Shown here one piece after another: positions 17,419-25,965 of a stretch of 64,000 nucleotides of DNA. The position numbers and the translations under genes were made by a program. The stretch's first letter is position 1; each line of letters begins with the position of its first letter. A model generated the notes under the pieces. It did not search any database. It was not told the DNA's origin and was given only the letters and a program-made list of their open reading frames with translations. The DNA is from Clostridiales bacterium (GTDB taxonomy: Bacteria; Bacillota; Clostridia; Oscillospirales; Acutalibacteraceae): positions 1 through 64,000 of the forward strand of contig DXYF01000017.1 of assembly GCA_019415945.1 (NCBI GenBank), in the 5' to 3' direction.

Positions 17419-18606
17419 TCAAATTGAAATATCGGGGATAATCTCAAGACTGCGTTTTAAAATCCCCTGCATATAGGCAATCGCCGTTCCGTAATTTGTA
17501 AATTTAACGCCCGATTCCTCGGCAAATTTTCTGCGGTACTGCACCTCTCGTTCGTTGAGCATACACGCTCCGCAGTGAATCACAAGGCTGTAGGGGCTTA
17601 AATCCTCGGGAAATCCCCTGCCCGATGAGGTTTCAAAAATAAGCTCCCTGCCCGTGTATTTTTTAAGCCATCTCGGAAGCTTCACCGTACCGATGTCGTC
17701 GCACTGCCTGTGATGAGTACATCCCTCGGATATAAGCACCCTATCGCCGTCGCAGAGGCTTTCAATCGCCTTGGCCCCCTCTACCGCCGTCTTTAAAAAG
17801 CCCTTGTACCGTGCCATCAAAATTGAAAACGAGGTAAGGAAAATATCGCTCGGCACGATTTTTGAAACGCTCTCAAACGCCTGACTGTCTGTGATTACCA
17901 CCCTCGGTTTTTTGCCCAAATTTTCAAGAGTTGATTTAAGCTCGCTGTCCCTTACAACAACCGCCGTTGCTCCCGCCTCAAGCACATCTCTTATCGTCTG
18001 CTGCTGCGGCAAAATAAGCCTGCCCTTTGGGGCGGCTGAATCAATCGGCACAACAAGCACGGCAAAATCTCCCTCGCTTATAAGATCCCCAATAATTTTA
18101 AGATGAGAATCATCGGTTTTTGAAAGGCGGGCAATTCTTTCTTTGAGAAAGTTTATGTTCTCTCCGCTGAGTGCACTTACAGCTATTCCGTCCTCATATT
18201 CGGATTTCTTTGATAAATCGCTTTTGTTGTAAGCCACAACAAACGGTATTTGCTTTTCATCAAAAATTTCGATAAGCTCACGGTCCGCACTCGTTTTGCC
18301 GACTGTGCCGTCAACAACAAGCACAGCCACATCAACTCGGTTTAAAACCTCTCTTGTGCGTTTGACACGCTCTGCTCCGAGTGCCCCTTCGTCGTCAAAT
18401 CCGGGTGTGTCAATTATCAGCACGGGTCCCATAGGCAAAAGCTCCATCGCCTTTGTAACGGGATCCGTTGTTGTTCCCTTGACATCGGAAACTACGGAGA
18501 TTTTCTGGTTTGTCACGGCGTTTACAACACTTGATTTTCCCGCGTTTCGCCTGCCGAAAAATCCGATGTGCACTCTGTCTGCCGATACTGTATCGTTAAG
18601 TCCCAT
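17419..18606 (-). CDS. hydF: [FeFe]-hydrogenase H-cluster maturation GTPase HydF
   Basis: This 395-residue protein begins with a GTPase domain: P-loop GRRNAGKSS (about 19-26), switch TTDPV, DTPGFDD and the NKSD specificity motif. A dimerisation region and a C-terminal Fe-S domain follow, with CTHHRQCDD and HCGACMLN giving the Cys/His ligands of the family. HydF is the scaffold that receives the [2Fe] subcluster from HydE and HydG and passes it to the hydrogenase. It lies 32 bases after hydG in the order TM1266-hydE-hydG-hydF. No hydrogenase structural gene is in the window. Confidence 0.97.
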   Translation of the reverse strand: MGLNDTVSADRVHIGFFGRRNAGKSSVVNAVTNQKISVVSDVKGTTTDPVTKAMELLPMGPVLIIDTPGFDDEGALGAERVKRTREVLNRVDVAVLVVDGTVGKTSADRELIEIFDEKQIPFVVAYNKSDLSKKSEYEDGIAVSALSGENINFLKERIARLSKTDDSHLKIIGDLISEGDFAVLVVPIDSAAPKGRLILPQQQTIRDVLEAGATAVVVRDSELKSTLENLGKKPRVVITDSQAFESVSKIVPSDIFLTSFSILMARYKGFLKTAVEGAKAIESLCDGDRVLISEGCTHHRQCDDIGTVKLPRWLKKYTGRELIFETSSGRGFPEDLSPYSLVIHCGACMLNEREVQYRRKFAEESGVKFTNYGTAIAYMQGILKRSLEIIPDISI

Positions 18607-18638
18607 ATTTTGCCCTCCCTGCTTTTAGCTGCAAACAT

Positions 18639-20066
18639 TTAAAATCTGAAATCACGCTTGTTGTTGTTTTCAATATCATTAATGTGCTCGGCGGCAATTT
18701 TTCTCACCTTTTCGTTGGGGATTTTTAAAAGCTCTTTTTCGATGAGCCTGTCGCCGATTTGCTTTGTCTTGTCTGACGCATAGTCCATAAGGTACTCTTT
18801 GAGGGTCATTAGGGCGTTGGGGTGACAGCAGTTTTGAATCTGACCGTTTTTGCAAAGCGACATAAACCTGTCGCCCGTTCTGCCCTCACGATAGCAGGCG
18901 GTGCAAAACGACGGAATGTATCCAAGCTCCATAAGCCACCTTACCACTTCATCAAGGCTTCTCTGATCCGAAACATCAAACTGCGAGGAATTGTCCTCCT
19001 CTTCCTCAGGCTCCACATAGCCGCCGACGCTTGTGCGTGAACCGCCGCTTATTTGTGAAATTCCGAGCTTGAGCACCTTTTCACGCACACTCTTGCTCTC
19101 TCTGGTGGAAATAATCATTCCCGTGTAGGGAACGGCAATTCTTATGATAGCCACAATTTTTGCAAATGTTTCATCGTCAATTCCGTTGTCAAATGCGTCG
19201 GGATCGATGTCGTCGGCGTGTTTTATTCTCGGCACGCTTATCGTGTGGGGACCCACGCCGTGCACCGCCTCAAGATGCTCTGCGTGCATCAAAATGCCCG
19301 CAAGCTCATAGCGGTACAGCTCAAGGCCGAACAGCACGCCCAAGCCCACATCGTCGATGCCGCCCTGCATTGCCCTGTCCATAGCCTCGGTGTGGTAATC
19401 GTAGTTGTGCTTCGGACCTGTGGGGTGGAGCTTCTCGTAGCTTTCTTTATTGTAGGTTTCCTGGAAGAGAATGTATGTACCGATTCCCGCTTCTTTGAGC
19501 TTGCGGTAATTTTCAACCGTCGTTGCGGCAATATTTACATTTACCCTCCTGATAGCACCGTTTTTGTGCTTTATGGAATATATTGTTTTTATGCAATCTA
19601 AAATATACTCAATAGGATTGTTCACGGGGTCCTCTCCCGATTCTATGGCAAGACGCTTGTGTCCCATATCCTGTAGGGCGATAACCTCGTTTTTTACCTC
19701 CTCCTGCGTAAGCTTTTTGCGGCAGATGTGCTTGTTCTTTGCGTGATACGGGCAGTAAACACAGCCGTTTACGCAGTAGTTTGAAAGGTACAGAGGTGCA
19801 AACATTACAATTCTGTCGCCGTAAAAATCCTTTTTAATCTGCTGTGCAAGGGCGTAAATTTCATCGAGCTTTTCTTTGTTTTCGCACGCAAGCAGTACGC
19901 TTGCCTCGCGGTGATCAAGTCCCTTTCTGAGCTTTGCTTTTTCGATTATTGTGTCGATAAGCTCCGTATTATCCTTGTTTTCGTCGGCATATTTAAGCGT
20001 TGCTTTGATTTCCTCATCGTTAATAAATTCCTCCGCCTTCAGCGAGGTCTTATCATATTTTGCCAT
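18639..20066 (-). CDS. hydG: [FeFe]-hydrogenase maturation radical SAM enzyme HydG (tyrosine lyase)
   Basis: This 475-residue radical SAM enzyme cleaves tyrosine to p-cresol and dehydroglycine and makes the CO and CN ligands of the H-cluster. The SAM-cluster motif CVNGCVYC (CX3CX2C, about 98-105) and the C-terminal auxiliary-cluster motif CTAC...C, with 22 residues before the third Cys, are both intact. The internal ATG at 20066 is favoured over 20072 because AAGGAA is then seven bases upstream rather than adjacent. It lies 39 bases after hydE in the maturation operon. Confidence 0.97.
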   Translation of the reverse strand: MAKYDKTSLKAEEFINDEEIKATLKYADENKDNTELIDTIIEKAKLRKGLDHREASVLLACENKEKLDEIYALAQQIKKDFYGDRIVMFAPLYLSNYCVNGCVYCPYHAKNKHICRKKLTQEEVKNEVIALQDMGHKRLAIESGEDPVNNPIEYILDCIKTIYSIKHKNGAIRRVNVNIAATTVENYRKLKEAGIGTYILFQETYNKESYEKLHPTGPKHNYDYHTEAMDRAMQGGIDDVGLGVLFGLELYRYELAGILMHAEHLEAVHGVGPHTISVPRIKHADDIDPDAFDNGIDDETFAKIVAIIRIAVPYTGMIISTRESKSVREKVLKLGISQISGGSRTSVGGYVEPEEEEDNSSQFDVSDQRSLDEVVRWLMELGYIPSFCTACYREGRTGDRFMSLCKNGQIQNCCHPNALMTLKEYLMDYASDKTKQIGDRLIEKELLKIPNEKVRKIAAEHINDIENNNKRDFRF

Positions 20067-20105
20067 AGTCATTTCCTTTCTGTCTGTTATTTATGTTATT
20101 ATAAT

Positions 20106-21152
20106 TTACTTTTCCGAGTAATCTCCTCTGTCGGTCACTATTTTATAGCCGATTGACTGCATTCTGCCCGACAGGCACTTTATGCACTCGGCGGCCTCGT
20201 CGCCCGTACATATTTTGTTGTCATAAAGAGAGTAATCCGCCCTGTGCTCAGTGGGGGAAAGATTGGGCATAACAACATTTGCACCGTGCAAAATGCCCTT
20301 TTCCCTGCCTTTTCCGTCAGCTGTTCCGAGTGCAGTGGTTGCAGGAAGCAAAACATTCGGAAGCATAAGCCTTACAAGCGAGAGCAGTGCAAGGGTGAGG
20401 CGGACGCTGCCGCTTTTTTCTTTTGCAAACGGTGTATCCCTGTGCGGAATAAAAGGTCCTATGCCGCACATCTGGGGTTTCAGCTCATGTAAAAACAAAA
20501 GGTCCTGTGCGAGGTTTTCGTATGTTTGGTGCGGCGAGCCTACCATAAAGCCCGCACCGGTCTGAAAACCAATTTCCTTTAGATTATAAAGACACTCTTT
20601 GCGGTTTTTAAGCGACATTTCACTCGGGTGAAGCGTTGAGTAATGCTCATCGTCTGCCGTTTCGTGCCGCAAAAGATACCGATCCGCTCCCGCGTCGAAA
20701 AGCCGCTTGTAGCTCTCTTTTGACCGCTCGCCAAGCGAAAGCGTTACGGCACAGTCGGGATAAAGCGACTTGATTTCCGCGACAATATCGCACAGCACTT
20801 CGTCGCCAAAGTGCCTGTCCTCTCCGCTTTGAAGCACAAAGGTGCGGAATCCGAGCGAGTAGCCCGACTTGCAGCAGGAGAGTATCTGCTCCTTTGAGAG
20901 CCTGTAGCGAACGGCGTTTTTGTTTGAACGGCGAAGTCCGCAGTAGAAGCAGTCGTTTTTGCAGAAGCTTGAAAACTCGATAAGCCCTCTGATAAATATT
21001 TTGTTTGAAAAATGAATAAGCGAGATTTTCTGGGCCTTTTTTCTCAAAATTTCAAGCTCTTCGTCCGTTATTGTTTCAAGCAGATATGCAAGCTCTTCTG
21101 AAGATGCGATACGGTTTTTCTCGATTTTTTCAATAATTTCAATTCTGTTCAT
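20106..21152 (-). CDS. hydE: [FeFe]-hydrogenase maturation radical SAM enzyme HydE
   Basis: This 348-residue radical SAM protein is of the BioB/HydE type. The cluster motif CKNDCFYCGLRR (CX3CX2C, Cys64, 68 and 71) is followed by LQSGED, MVGSPHQT and GIGPFIPHRDTPF, which are typical of HydE. The enzyme acts on an organometallic Fe-cysteine precursor made by HydG during synthesis of the dithiolate bridge. The ribosome binding site (AAAGTGAT) is weak. It lies 50 bases after the TM1266 regulator gene on the same strand. Confidence 0.96.
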   Translation of the reverse strand: MNRIEIIEKIEKNRIASSEELAYLLETITDEELEILRKKAQKISLIHFSNKIFIRGLIEFSSFCKNDCFYCGLRRSNKNAVRYRLSKEQILSCCKSGYSLGFRTFVLQSGEDRHFGDEVLCDIVAEIKSLYPDCAVTLSLGERSKESYKRLFDAGADRYLLRHETADDEHYSTLHPSEMSLKNRKECLYNLKEIGFQTGAGFMVGSPHQTYENLAQDLLFLHELKPQMCGIGPFIPHRDTPFAKEKSGSVRLTLALLSLVRLMLPNVLLPATTALGTADGKGREKGILHGANVVMPNLSPTEHRADYSLYDNKICTGDEAAECIKCLSGRMQSIGYKIVTDRGDYSEK

Positions 21153-21202
21153 ATCACTTTACTCTGTCATTTAAAATTATGTCAATCAAAGCTTAAAGCG
21201 TA

Positions 21203-21463
21203 TTAACTGCGTGAATATGCCGTTTTTACAGTTACTCCCGACAGTCTGCCGAGCTTGCCCGAAACCGAGCTGATTATGTTAAGCTCTGCGTCAATTACAA
21301 CGCTTATTATGCTGATATTTTTCTTTTTGTAGGGGATTCCCAGCCTGCCGATAATATAATCGGCGGCGGAGTGCAAAATTTCGTTGATTTGCAAAACGGA
21401 GTCGGGATTTTCAACAATAATGCTGATTACCGCAACCCGTGTTTCGGTTTGTTTGTCGCTCAT
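21203..21463 (-). CDS. TM1266-family iron-only hydrogenase system regulator
   Basis: This 86-residue protein has the ferredoxin-like/ACT-type fold of the TM1266 family, annotated as a putative regulator of the [FeFe]-hydrogenase system. Two similar beta-alpha-beta halves are visible: VAVISIIVENPDSVLQINEIL and IISVVIDAELNIISSVSGKLG, each quoted only in part of the repeat. It has no DNA-binding domain of its own. AGGAGAAA lies close to the ATG. It is the first gene of the operon, ahead of hydE, which is its usual genomic partner. Confidence 0.88.
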   Translation of the reverse strand: MSDKQTETRVAVISIIVENPDSVLQINEILHSAADYIIGRLGIPYKKKNISIISVVIDAELNIISSVSGKLGRLSGVTVKTAYSRS

Positions 21464-21553
21464 ATTTTCTCCTGATTTGTTTGTTTATATTAATGCCAAA
21501 TTAAAAACTGTATGAATATCTTAAAAATTTTCCGACTTGTTTTCACATCTGCA

Positions 21554-21649
21554 ATAAAAGTCGAGTGCCTCGACACTGGGTTCGAGCAGACAGGTTGATA
21601 TTATCAAGCCTTCTTTGCCTGACCGTTTTCGAGCAATTTCCTATAAAGC
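21554..21649 (-). repeat. 96-bp terminator-associated repeat, copy 4
   Basis: Single full unit on the minus strand, in the 330-base gap between the TPM-protein gene and the hyd operon. It starts on the T-tract of the hairpin at 21655-21675. It keeps the central hairpin and ends GTCGAG-GCA-CTCGAC-TTTT. Confidence 0.92.
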
Positions 21650-21676
21650 AAAAAGCGGCGTCGAAAAGACACCGCC
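21648..21676 (-). terminator. Terminator of the TPM/SPFH cluster
   Basis: On the minus strand, GCGGTGTC and GACGCCGC (one G-U pair) enclose TTTTC and are followed by TTTTTGC. It is 118 bases after the TPM gene stop. The segment between holds another small hairpin (AAGGGTA/TACCCTT, 21697-21722) and no gene. Confidence 0.75.
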
Positions 21677-21794
21677 GAAATAAAGCAAGTACAGGACAAG
21701 GGTACAAAAAGTGCATACCCTTATCCGTAAAAACCGTGCGTTGTCTTATGCGTCAATAAAATTTCAGCGTCAGAACTGCAATATTTAATTTTAA

Positions 21795-22622
21795 TTAAAA
21801 GCTGCTTCCTCCGCCGCCGTGCGAAGATCTGCCGCCCGACCTTGAACTTGATCCTCCGCCCGAAGAGCTGTTGTTTGATACATTAACAACAGAAACCGAC
21901 TTACGCAGGAAAACATCGTCTTTTTGAGTAAGATTAGTCGTGCTGTTTGAATTGAGATCGTAAATGCCCTCTTTTCCGTTATTTTTATAACGGTAGGCTA
22001 CAATAATCACGGTTACAGCCGCTGCGGCAACTCCGATTACGCCTGCGATAATTCCGTAGTGCTTGAGAACATATAATAACGGATTCGATTCCTTTTCGGC
22101 AAGCTCAACATTTGAAAAATCTCCGTATTCGGGTTTTCCTTCGTCATAATAGTACTCTACATTCTCTGAAAATTCATATGCCGCCTCAAAAAAATTATCC
22201 TGCGATAATTCTCCTGCAACATCACTGACAATATCATCGACACGCTCATCACTGAAATAATACATCGCGTCACCCTTTGTGATAATGTACATTTCCCGTG
22301 AACCCATATCAACGGTCAGAAAAACTCCGCTTTTTTCCGATCCTTTTCCGAAATTGTGACTGTCGTAATATCTGTTGCAGTAATCCTCCATATCCTCTTT
22401 TTCGACTGCAAGCCGATTTGTTAAAACAACCACATCCCAGCCGGTTTCATCGCTGACTCTGTTAAGCTCAGTTTCAATCTGCGACGCCTCATCTGTGCTG
22501 AACAGGTACCCGTCGTCAATCAAATTCCGGTCGCTCTCGGCAAAAGCACAAATTCCCGAACAGAGCGTGAGCACTACCGCAAAGAAAAGAGCGGAAATTC
22601 GTTTTGTATATTTTATAATCAT
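21795..22622 (-). CDS. TPM-domain membrane protein
   Basis: This 275-residue exported protein has a signal peptide (about 1-27, ending ICAFA), a TPM domain (about 30-160, with LIDDGYLFS and the GWDVVVLTNR core), then one membrane helix (about 190-212). The tail is rich in Gly, Ser and His, as is usual for the family. TPM domains occur in envelope-stress and photosystem-repair proteins; their enzymatic role is unsettled. Its ATG overlaps the stop of the zinc-ribbon gene by four bases, so the two are translationally coupled. It is the last gene of a zinc-ribbon/SPFH cluster. Confidence 0.88.
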   Translation of the reverse strand: MIIKYTKRISALFFAVVLTLCSGICAFAESDRNLIDDGYLFSTDEASQIETELNRVSDETGWDVVVLTNRLAVEKEDMEDYCNRYYDSHNFGKGSEKSGVFLTVDMGSREMYIITKGDAMYYFSDERVDDIVSDVAGELSQDNFFEAAYEFSENVEYYYDEGKPEYGDFSNVELAEKESNPLLYVLKHYGIIAGVIGVAAAAVTVIIVAYRYKNNGKEGIYDLNSNSTTNLTQKDDVFLRKSVSVVNVSNNSSSGGGSSSRSGGRSSHGGGGSSF

Positions 22623-23707
22623 AACAACAGCAAACCTCCAAGCAAACCCAGTACAAATACTGACACCGCAATAATCGCAAAAAGAACGGCAAGCTTTGAC
22701 TTTGATGTCGGCAGTTTTCCGTAGGTTTTTCCAGTTTGACCGTTGATTGCAAACGGATAAATTTCACCCTTATATTTATAGGTAACAACCCAAACCGGCA
22801 AAAGCGTGTAATTCCACGATTCAAGATCAATTTTGTCATTGTAATTTTCAATTCTTACCGATGTAAAATTGCTCATCGTGTCCTTTAAAAGCTGCTGTGC
22901 GTATTGTTTCATACGATTCTCAACCTCAGTGCTGACATCCTCTTTTTCGAGGTCACGCTTTTCTGCCTGAAAACCTGAGAGATATGACATTGAAAAATCC
23001 CTTGCCTGTGACAAATCAAACGGGTGTACGCACTGAAGCATATCTCTGTCCTGACTTTTTAATGCACGCTCAAAAACATTCTTAATTATCAAGTCGCCGC
23101 TTCTGAAAAGCCTGTATGTACTTGTTTCGGTGTAACGCTTGTTTCCTACCCTGTAAGAATGTACTTTCTCTCCTATTGCAGTCATATCTGCCTGTCTTTG
23201 CGAGTCTATATACCAGTAAGGAAAATAAACGCCGCTCATTTTTTCAAATTGTTTCTTGCTTGCAAAGCCCTTAGCCAAAAACCACTTTTTTCTGCACATT
23301 TCAATAAACTTTTCAACAGCCTTTTCCTTTGTCAGTGCAAAGGGAACCACCCTGTCGGGCTTAAATTTGCCCGACAGTCTGCCGCCCAAAACAACAGGAT
23401 TTTGGCAGTAGAAGCAGGTTGTTGCCGCTGTAGAGGCAGTTGTGACAACCTCGGCACCGCAGCTTGGGCAGGTGTAAACTACTGCGTCTTCAACATCGGC
23501 CTCGTCGTTTTGCTCCGAATTTTCGGGTCGGGACTCATTTTCTTCTTTCTCCGCCTTGCTCTGCTTTGCCTCCTGCTCGGCGTACATTTGCTGTATTTTT
23601 TGTTCTTCAAAGTCCGACATACAGTATTCACAGCTGAACATCTGCTTGTCGGGATTAAATTTAAGCGGTCCGCCGCAATTAGGGCATTTATAGTTAATCG
23701 TAGCCAT
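22619..23707 (-). CDS. Zinc-ribbon membrane protein (TFIIB-type ribbon)
   Basis: This 362-residue protein starts with two zinc ribbons, CPNCGG...CEYC (about 8-32) and CPSCGA...CFYC (about 85-108), separated by an acidic coiled linker. A long soluble domain follows, with PYWYIDSQRQ and a YKGEIYPFAINGQTG motif, and a C-terminal membrane helix (about 338-360). Bacterial proteins of this architecture are uncharacterised. The ATG at 23707 has GAGGTG upstream. It lies between the SPFH gene (39 bases upstream) and the TPM gene (overlapping). Confidence 0.85.
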   Translation of the reverse strand: MATINYKCPNCGGPLKFNPDKQMFSCEYCMSDFEEQKIQQMYAEQEAKQSKAEKEENESRPENSEQNDEADVEDAVVYTCPSCGAEVVTTASTAATTCFYCQNPVVLGGRLSGKFKPDRVVPFALTKEKAVEKFIEMCRKKWFLAKGFASKKQFEKMSGVYFPYWYIDSQRQADMTAIGEKVHSYRVGNKRYTETSTYRLFRSGDLIIKNVFERALKSQDRDMLQCVHPFDLSQARDFSMSYLSGFQAEKRDLEKEDVSTEVENRMKQYAQQLLKDTMSNFTSVRIENYNDKIDLESWNYTLLPVWVVTYKYKGEIYPFAINGQTGKTYGKLPTSKSKLAVLFAIIAVSVFVLGLLGGLLLL

Positions 23708-23746
23708 TGCACACCTCAAATACAGTATTAAACTTCAAAATGTGCC

Positions 23747-24991
23747 TTACGCTTTTGTTCCGCATTCGGGACAGAATTTTGTGTTTTCAGACAGTTCTGT
23801 TCCGCAGTTTGTGCAAAAACGCTTTTTGGGAGCTTCGGGCTTTTTGCTTCCGCATTCGGGGCAGAATTTTCCCGTATTTACCGCTCCGCAGCTGCAAGTC
23901 CAGCCGTTTGCCTGTGTCGGCTGTGCCGTCTGCTGAGGTGCAGGGGCAGGTTCCGGCGTAGGCTGAGGTGCAGGTGCCTGCTGCTGAGGCTGCTGACGAT
24001 ACTGAGAATTTTGCTGATAACCGCCGAGGATATTTCCCCCTGCGTTCATACCGATTCCCATTCCCATAAAGCCTGCCATTGCTCCGTTTGCGTTTGAGCC
24101 TGCGTCCTTAAGACCCTCTGCAATGTTGCCCGCAACATATCCCTGCTGAACAGCGGAGTCCGAAAGCATTGCACCCTTGTTACGCATATTGATAAGCGAC
24201 TGGCTTTCTTCGTCATAGGAAACTTTTATGCCTACCGACACAACCTCCATACCGCGAAGCTGTGTCCAATCCTCATCAAGGGTATCCGCCATATATTTGC
24301 CCAGTTCACGGCTTTTTGATGTAATAAAGCTTATGCGGTTGCCGTCTGCCGAATACTGGTTAATGGCAGACGCCAATGCCTCAATAAACTCATCGCAGTA
24401 CTGCTGATTAATTTCCTGGAAATCAACCGCTCTGTTTTCCATAACAGCGGCTCTCGGGATAGCCTCCCGATAAAACTTAAACGGCTCGGTGATTTTCACT
24501 GAATATGTACCGTGTGCACGGATAAACAGCTCTGCATTATAAAAATTGTCAAAATAATTAATAGCATTCGGCGTACCGAATTTTATGTTCTTCATTTCCT
24601 GAAGATTAATGTAGAACACTCGCTGGTCTTTCGGTGTGGTTCCGCCGTATTTTATGCGGCTGAAAGTCTCCTTAATAGAGTCGCCGAACTGTCCTGTAAA
24701 AAGCGACGGCATAGCACTGTTGTTTACGGTAAAGTAACCCGGAATTGCAGTAAAGTCTACAATTCTTCCTCCGTCAACAAGAATCATCATCTGGTTGTCG
24801 TAAACATGAATCATCGAACCGTTTGAAACGGTGTTTTCCGCACCGTTATTATGACCTCTGCCGCCCTTGCTTACACGGATTCCCGGAACAATACAGGTGT
24901 TTTCACCCATAGGTGCCGGTTCGATAATTTCCAGATACGCATCGGCAAAGCCTCCGCCGACAGCGTCTACAGCCGCTCTGATTATACCCAT
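23747..24991 (-). CDS. SPFH-domain protein with C-terminal zinc ribbons
   Basis: This 414-residue protein has an SPFH/band-7-like core (about 1-290), the type often annotated as virion core protein or YdjI-like. A Gly/Asn/Gln/Pro-rich linker (about 300-355) and two zinc ribbons follow (CSCGAVNTGKFCPECG and CTNCGTELSENTKFCPECG). YdjI in Bacillus subtilis works in a membrane-associated stress complex with a PspA paralogue; the same role here is inference. No N-terminal membrane segment is present, so it probably binds the membrane or a partner. It heads the SPFH-ribbon-TPM gene set. Confidence 0.87.
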   Translation of the reverse strand: MGIIRAAVDAVGGGFADAYLEIIEPAPMGENTCIVPGIRVSKGGRGHNNGAENTVSNGSMIHVYDNQMMILVDGGRIVDFTAIPGYFTVNNSAMPSLFTGQFGDSIKETFSRIKYGGTTPKDQRVFYINLQEMKNIKFGTPNAINYFDNFYNAELFIRAHGTYSVKITEPFKFYREAIPRAAVMENRAVDFQEINQQYCDEFIEALASAINQYSADGNRISFITSKSRELGKYMADTLDEDWTQLRGMEVVSVGIKVSYDEESQSLINMRNKGAMLSDSAVQQGYVAGNIAEGLKDAGSNANGAMAGFMGMGIGMNAGGNILGGYQQNSQYRQQPQQQAPAPQPTPEPAPAPQQTAQPTQANGWTCSCGAVNTGKFCPECGSKKPEAPKKRFCTNCGTELSENTKFCPECGTKA

Positions 24992-25132
24992 AAATAATTA
25001 CTCCTTACCTGTTTTGTAAAAAACTTAAATTAAACCAAATTTTGTTGATTTACACCTTATAATAATACATTTTTGGAAAAAAAGCAATAATTTGCTATAA
25101 AAAAACCAATTAAGTCACTTGGATGTATTTGA

Positions 25133-25894
25133 TTAATATTGTTTTCTGCTTATGGTACTTTCCTGCACGGTTTCAAAACTCCAAACTCTTTCGTTTACTT
25201 CAACAATAGAGCTTGCACAGTATTCACAGTATTTTTGACCGAGATTTGTAATAGGGGCACCGCAGTTGGGACAGTTTACGCCGACTGCGTCCCCCGCACC
25301 CATCATATCGGCATTTTGAACATACACAAGTCCCACTTCATAAACCGTCTGCGTCTTAATATCCTTGCTTCCGAAAACGACCTTGCCGTCCTTACTCTCC
25401 GTATAAGCAAAATACCCAACCGAAAGCTCAAAAAGCACGGTAACGGTCGCCCCGTTTTTTATGTAGCGTGAAATCTGAACATCGTGGATAACTATCTCCT
25501 TAAAGAACGCCTTTACGCCGCGTGACCGAAGATCCGAGATAATCCCCGTCAAATTATTTCTGAGGGTTTGTGAGCAGTCATATGAAAGCATTGTTTCGTC
25601 CTGCGACTGCAATGCACCCAGATAACTGCGAAGCACGGATTTTGCCTTGCTCTTGTAAATTTCATAGTCAAACTGCGGAAAATCTCTCGTTATCTGCGGC
25701 AGATACACAGAAGTCATGCCGTGTAATGATCGGGGAGTTTCACTCATTTCAACACGCTGGTCTTTTATCGCATCAAAGAGCGATTCGGTTGAAAACAGCG
25801 AAAGCGACAACTCCCTTATTTTTCTTTTTATTGCAATAACCACAGCAGACACGGCTATAACAATCACTGCGGCAATTACAAGTCCAATAATCAA
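25133..25894 (-). CDS. Tim44-like domain protein with zinc ribbon
   Basis: This protein of about 253 residues begins with a membrane helix (IIGLVIAAVIVIAVSAVVIAI), followed by a Tim44-like domain (FDYEIYKSKAKSVLRSYLGAL onward, quoted in part) and a C-terminal ribbon CPNCGAP...CEYC. The start is unclear: the open frame begins with TTG about 18 bases after GAGGGGTG, while an in-frame ATT lies at better spacing and would add five residues. It precedes the SPFH gene by 141 bases and shares its zinc-ribbon style, which suggests a common membrane function. Confidence 0.78.
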   Translation of the reverse strand: MIIGLVIAAVIVIAVSAVVIAIKRKIRELSLSLFSTESLFDAIKDQRVEMSETPRSLHGMTSVYLPQITRDFPQFDYEIYKSKAKSVLRSYLGALQSQDETMLSYDCSQTLRNNLTGIISDLRSRGVKAFFKEIVIHDVQISRYIKNGATVTVLFELSVGYFAYTESKDGKVVFGSKDIKTQTVYEVGLVYVQNADMMGAGDAVGVNCPNCGAPITNLGQKYCEYCASSIVEVNERVWSFETVQESTISRKQY

Positions 25895-25965
25895 AGAATA
25901 ATTAATTTTTTACACCCCTCTGTATAGAATTATTTTATCACTTTGTGTTTTGTTTTAAAGTATGC

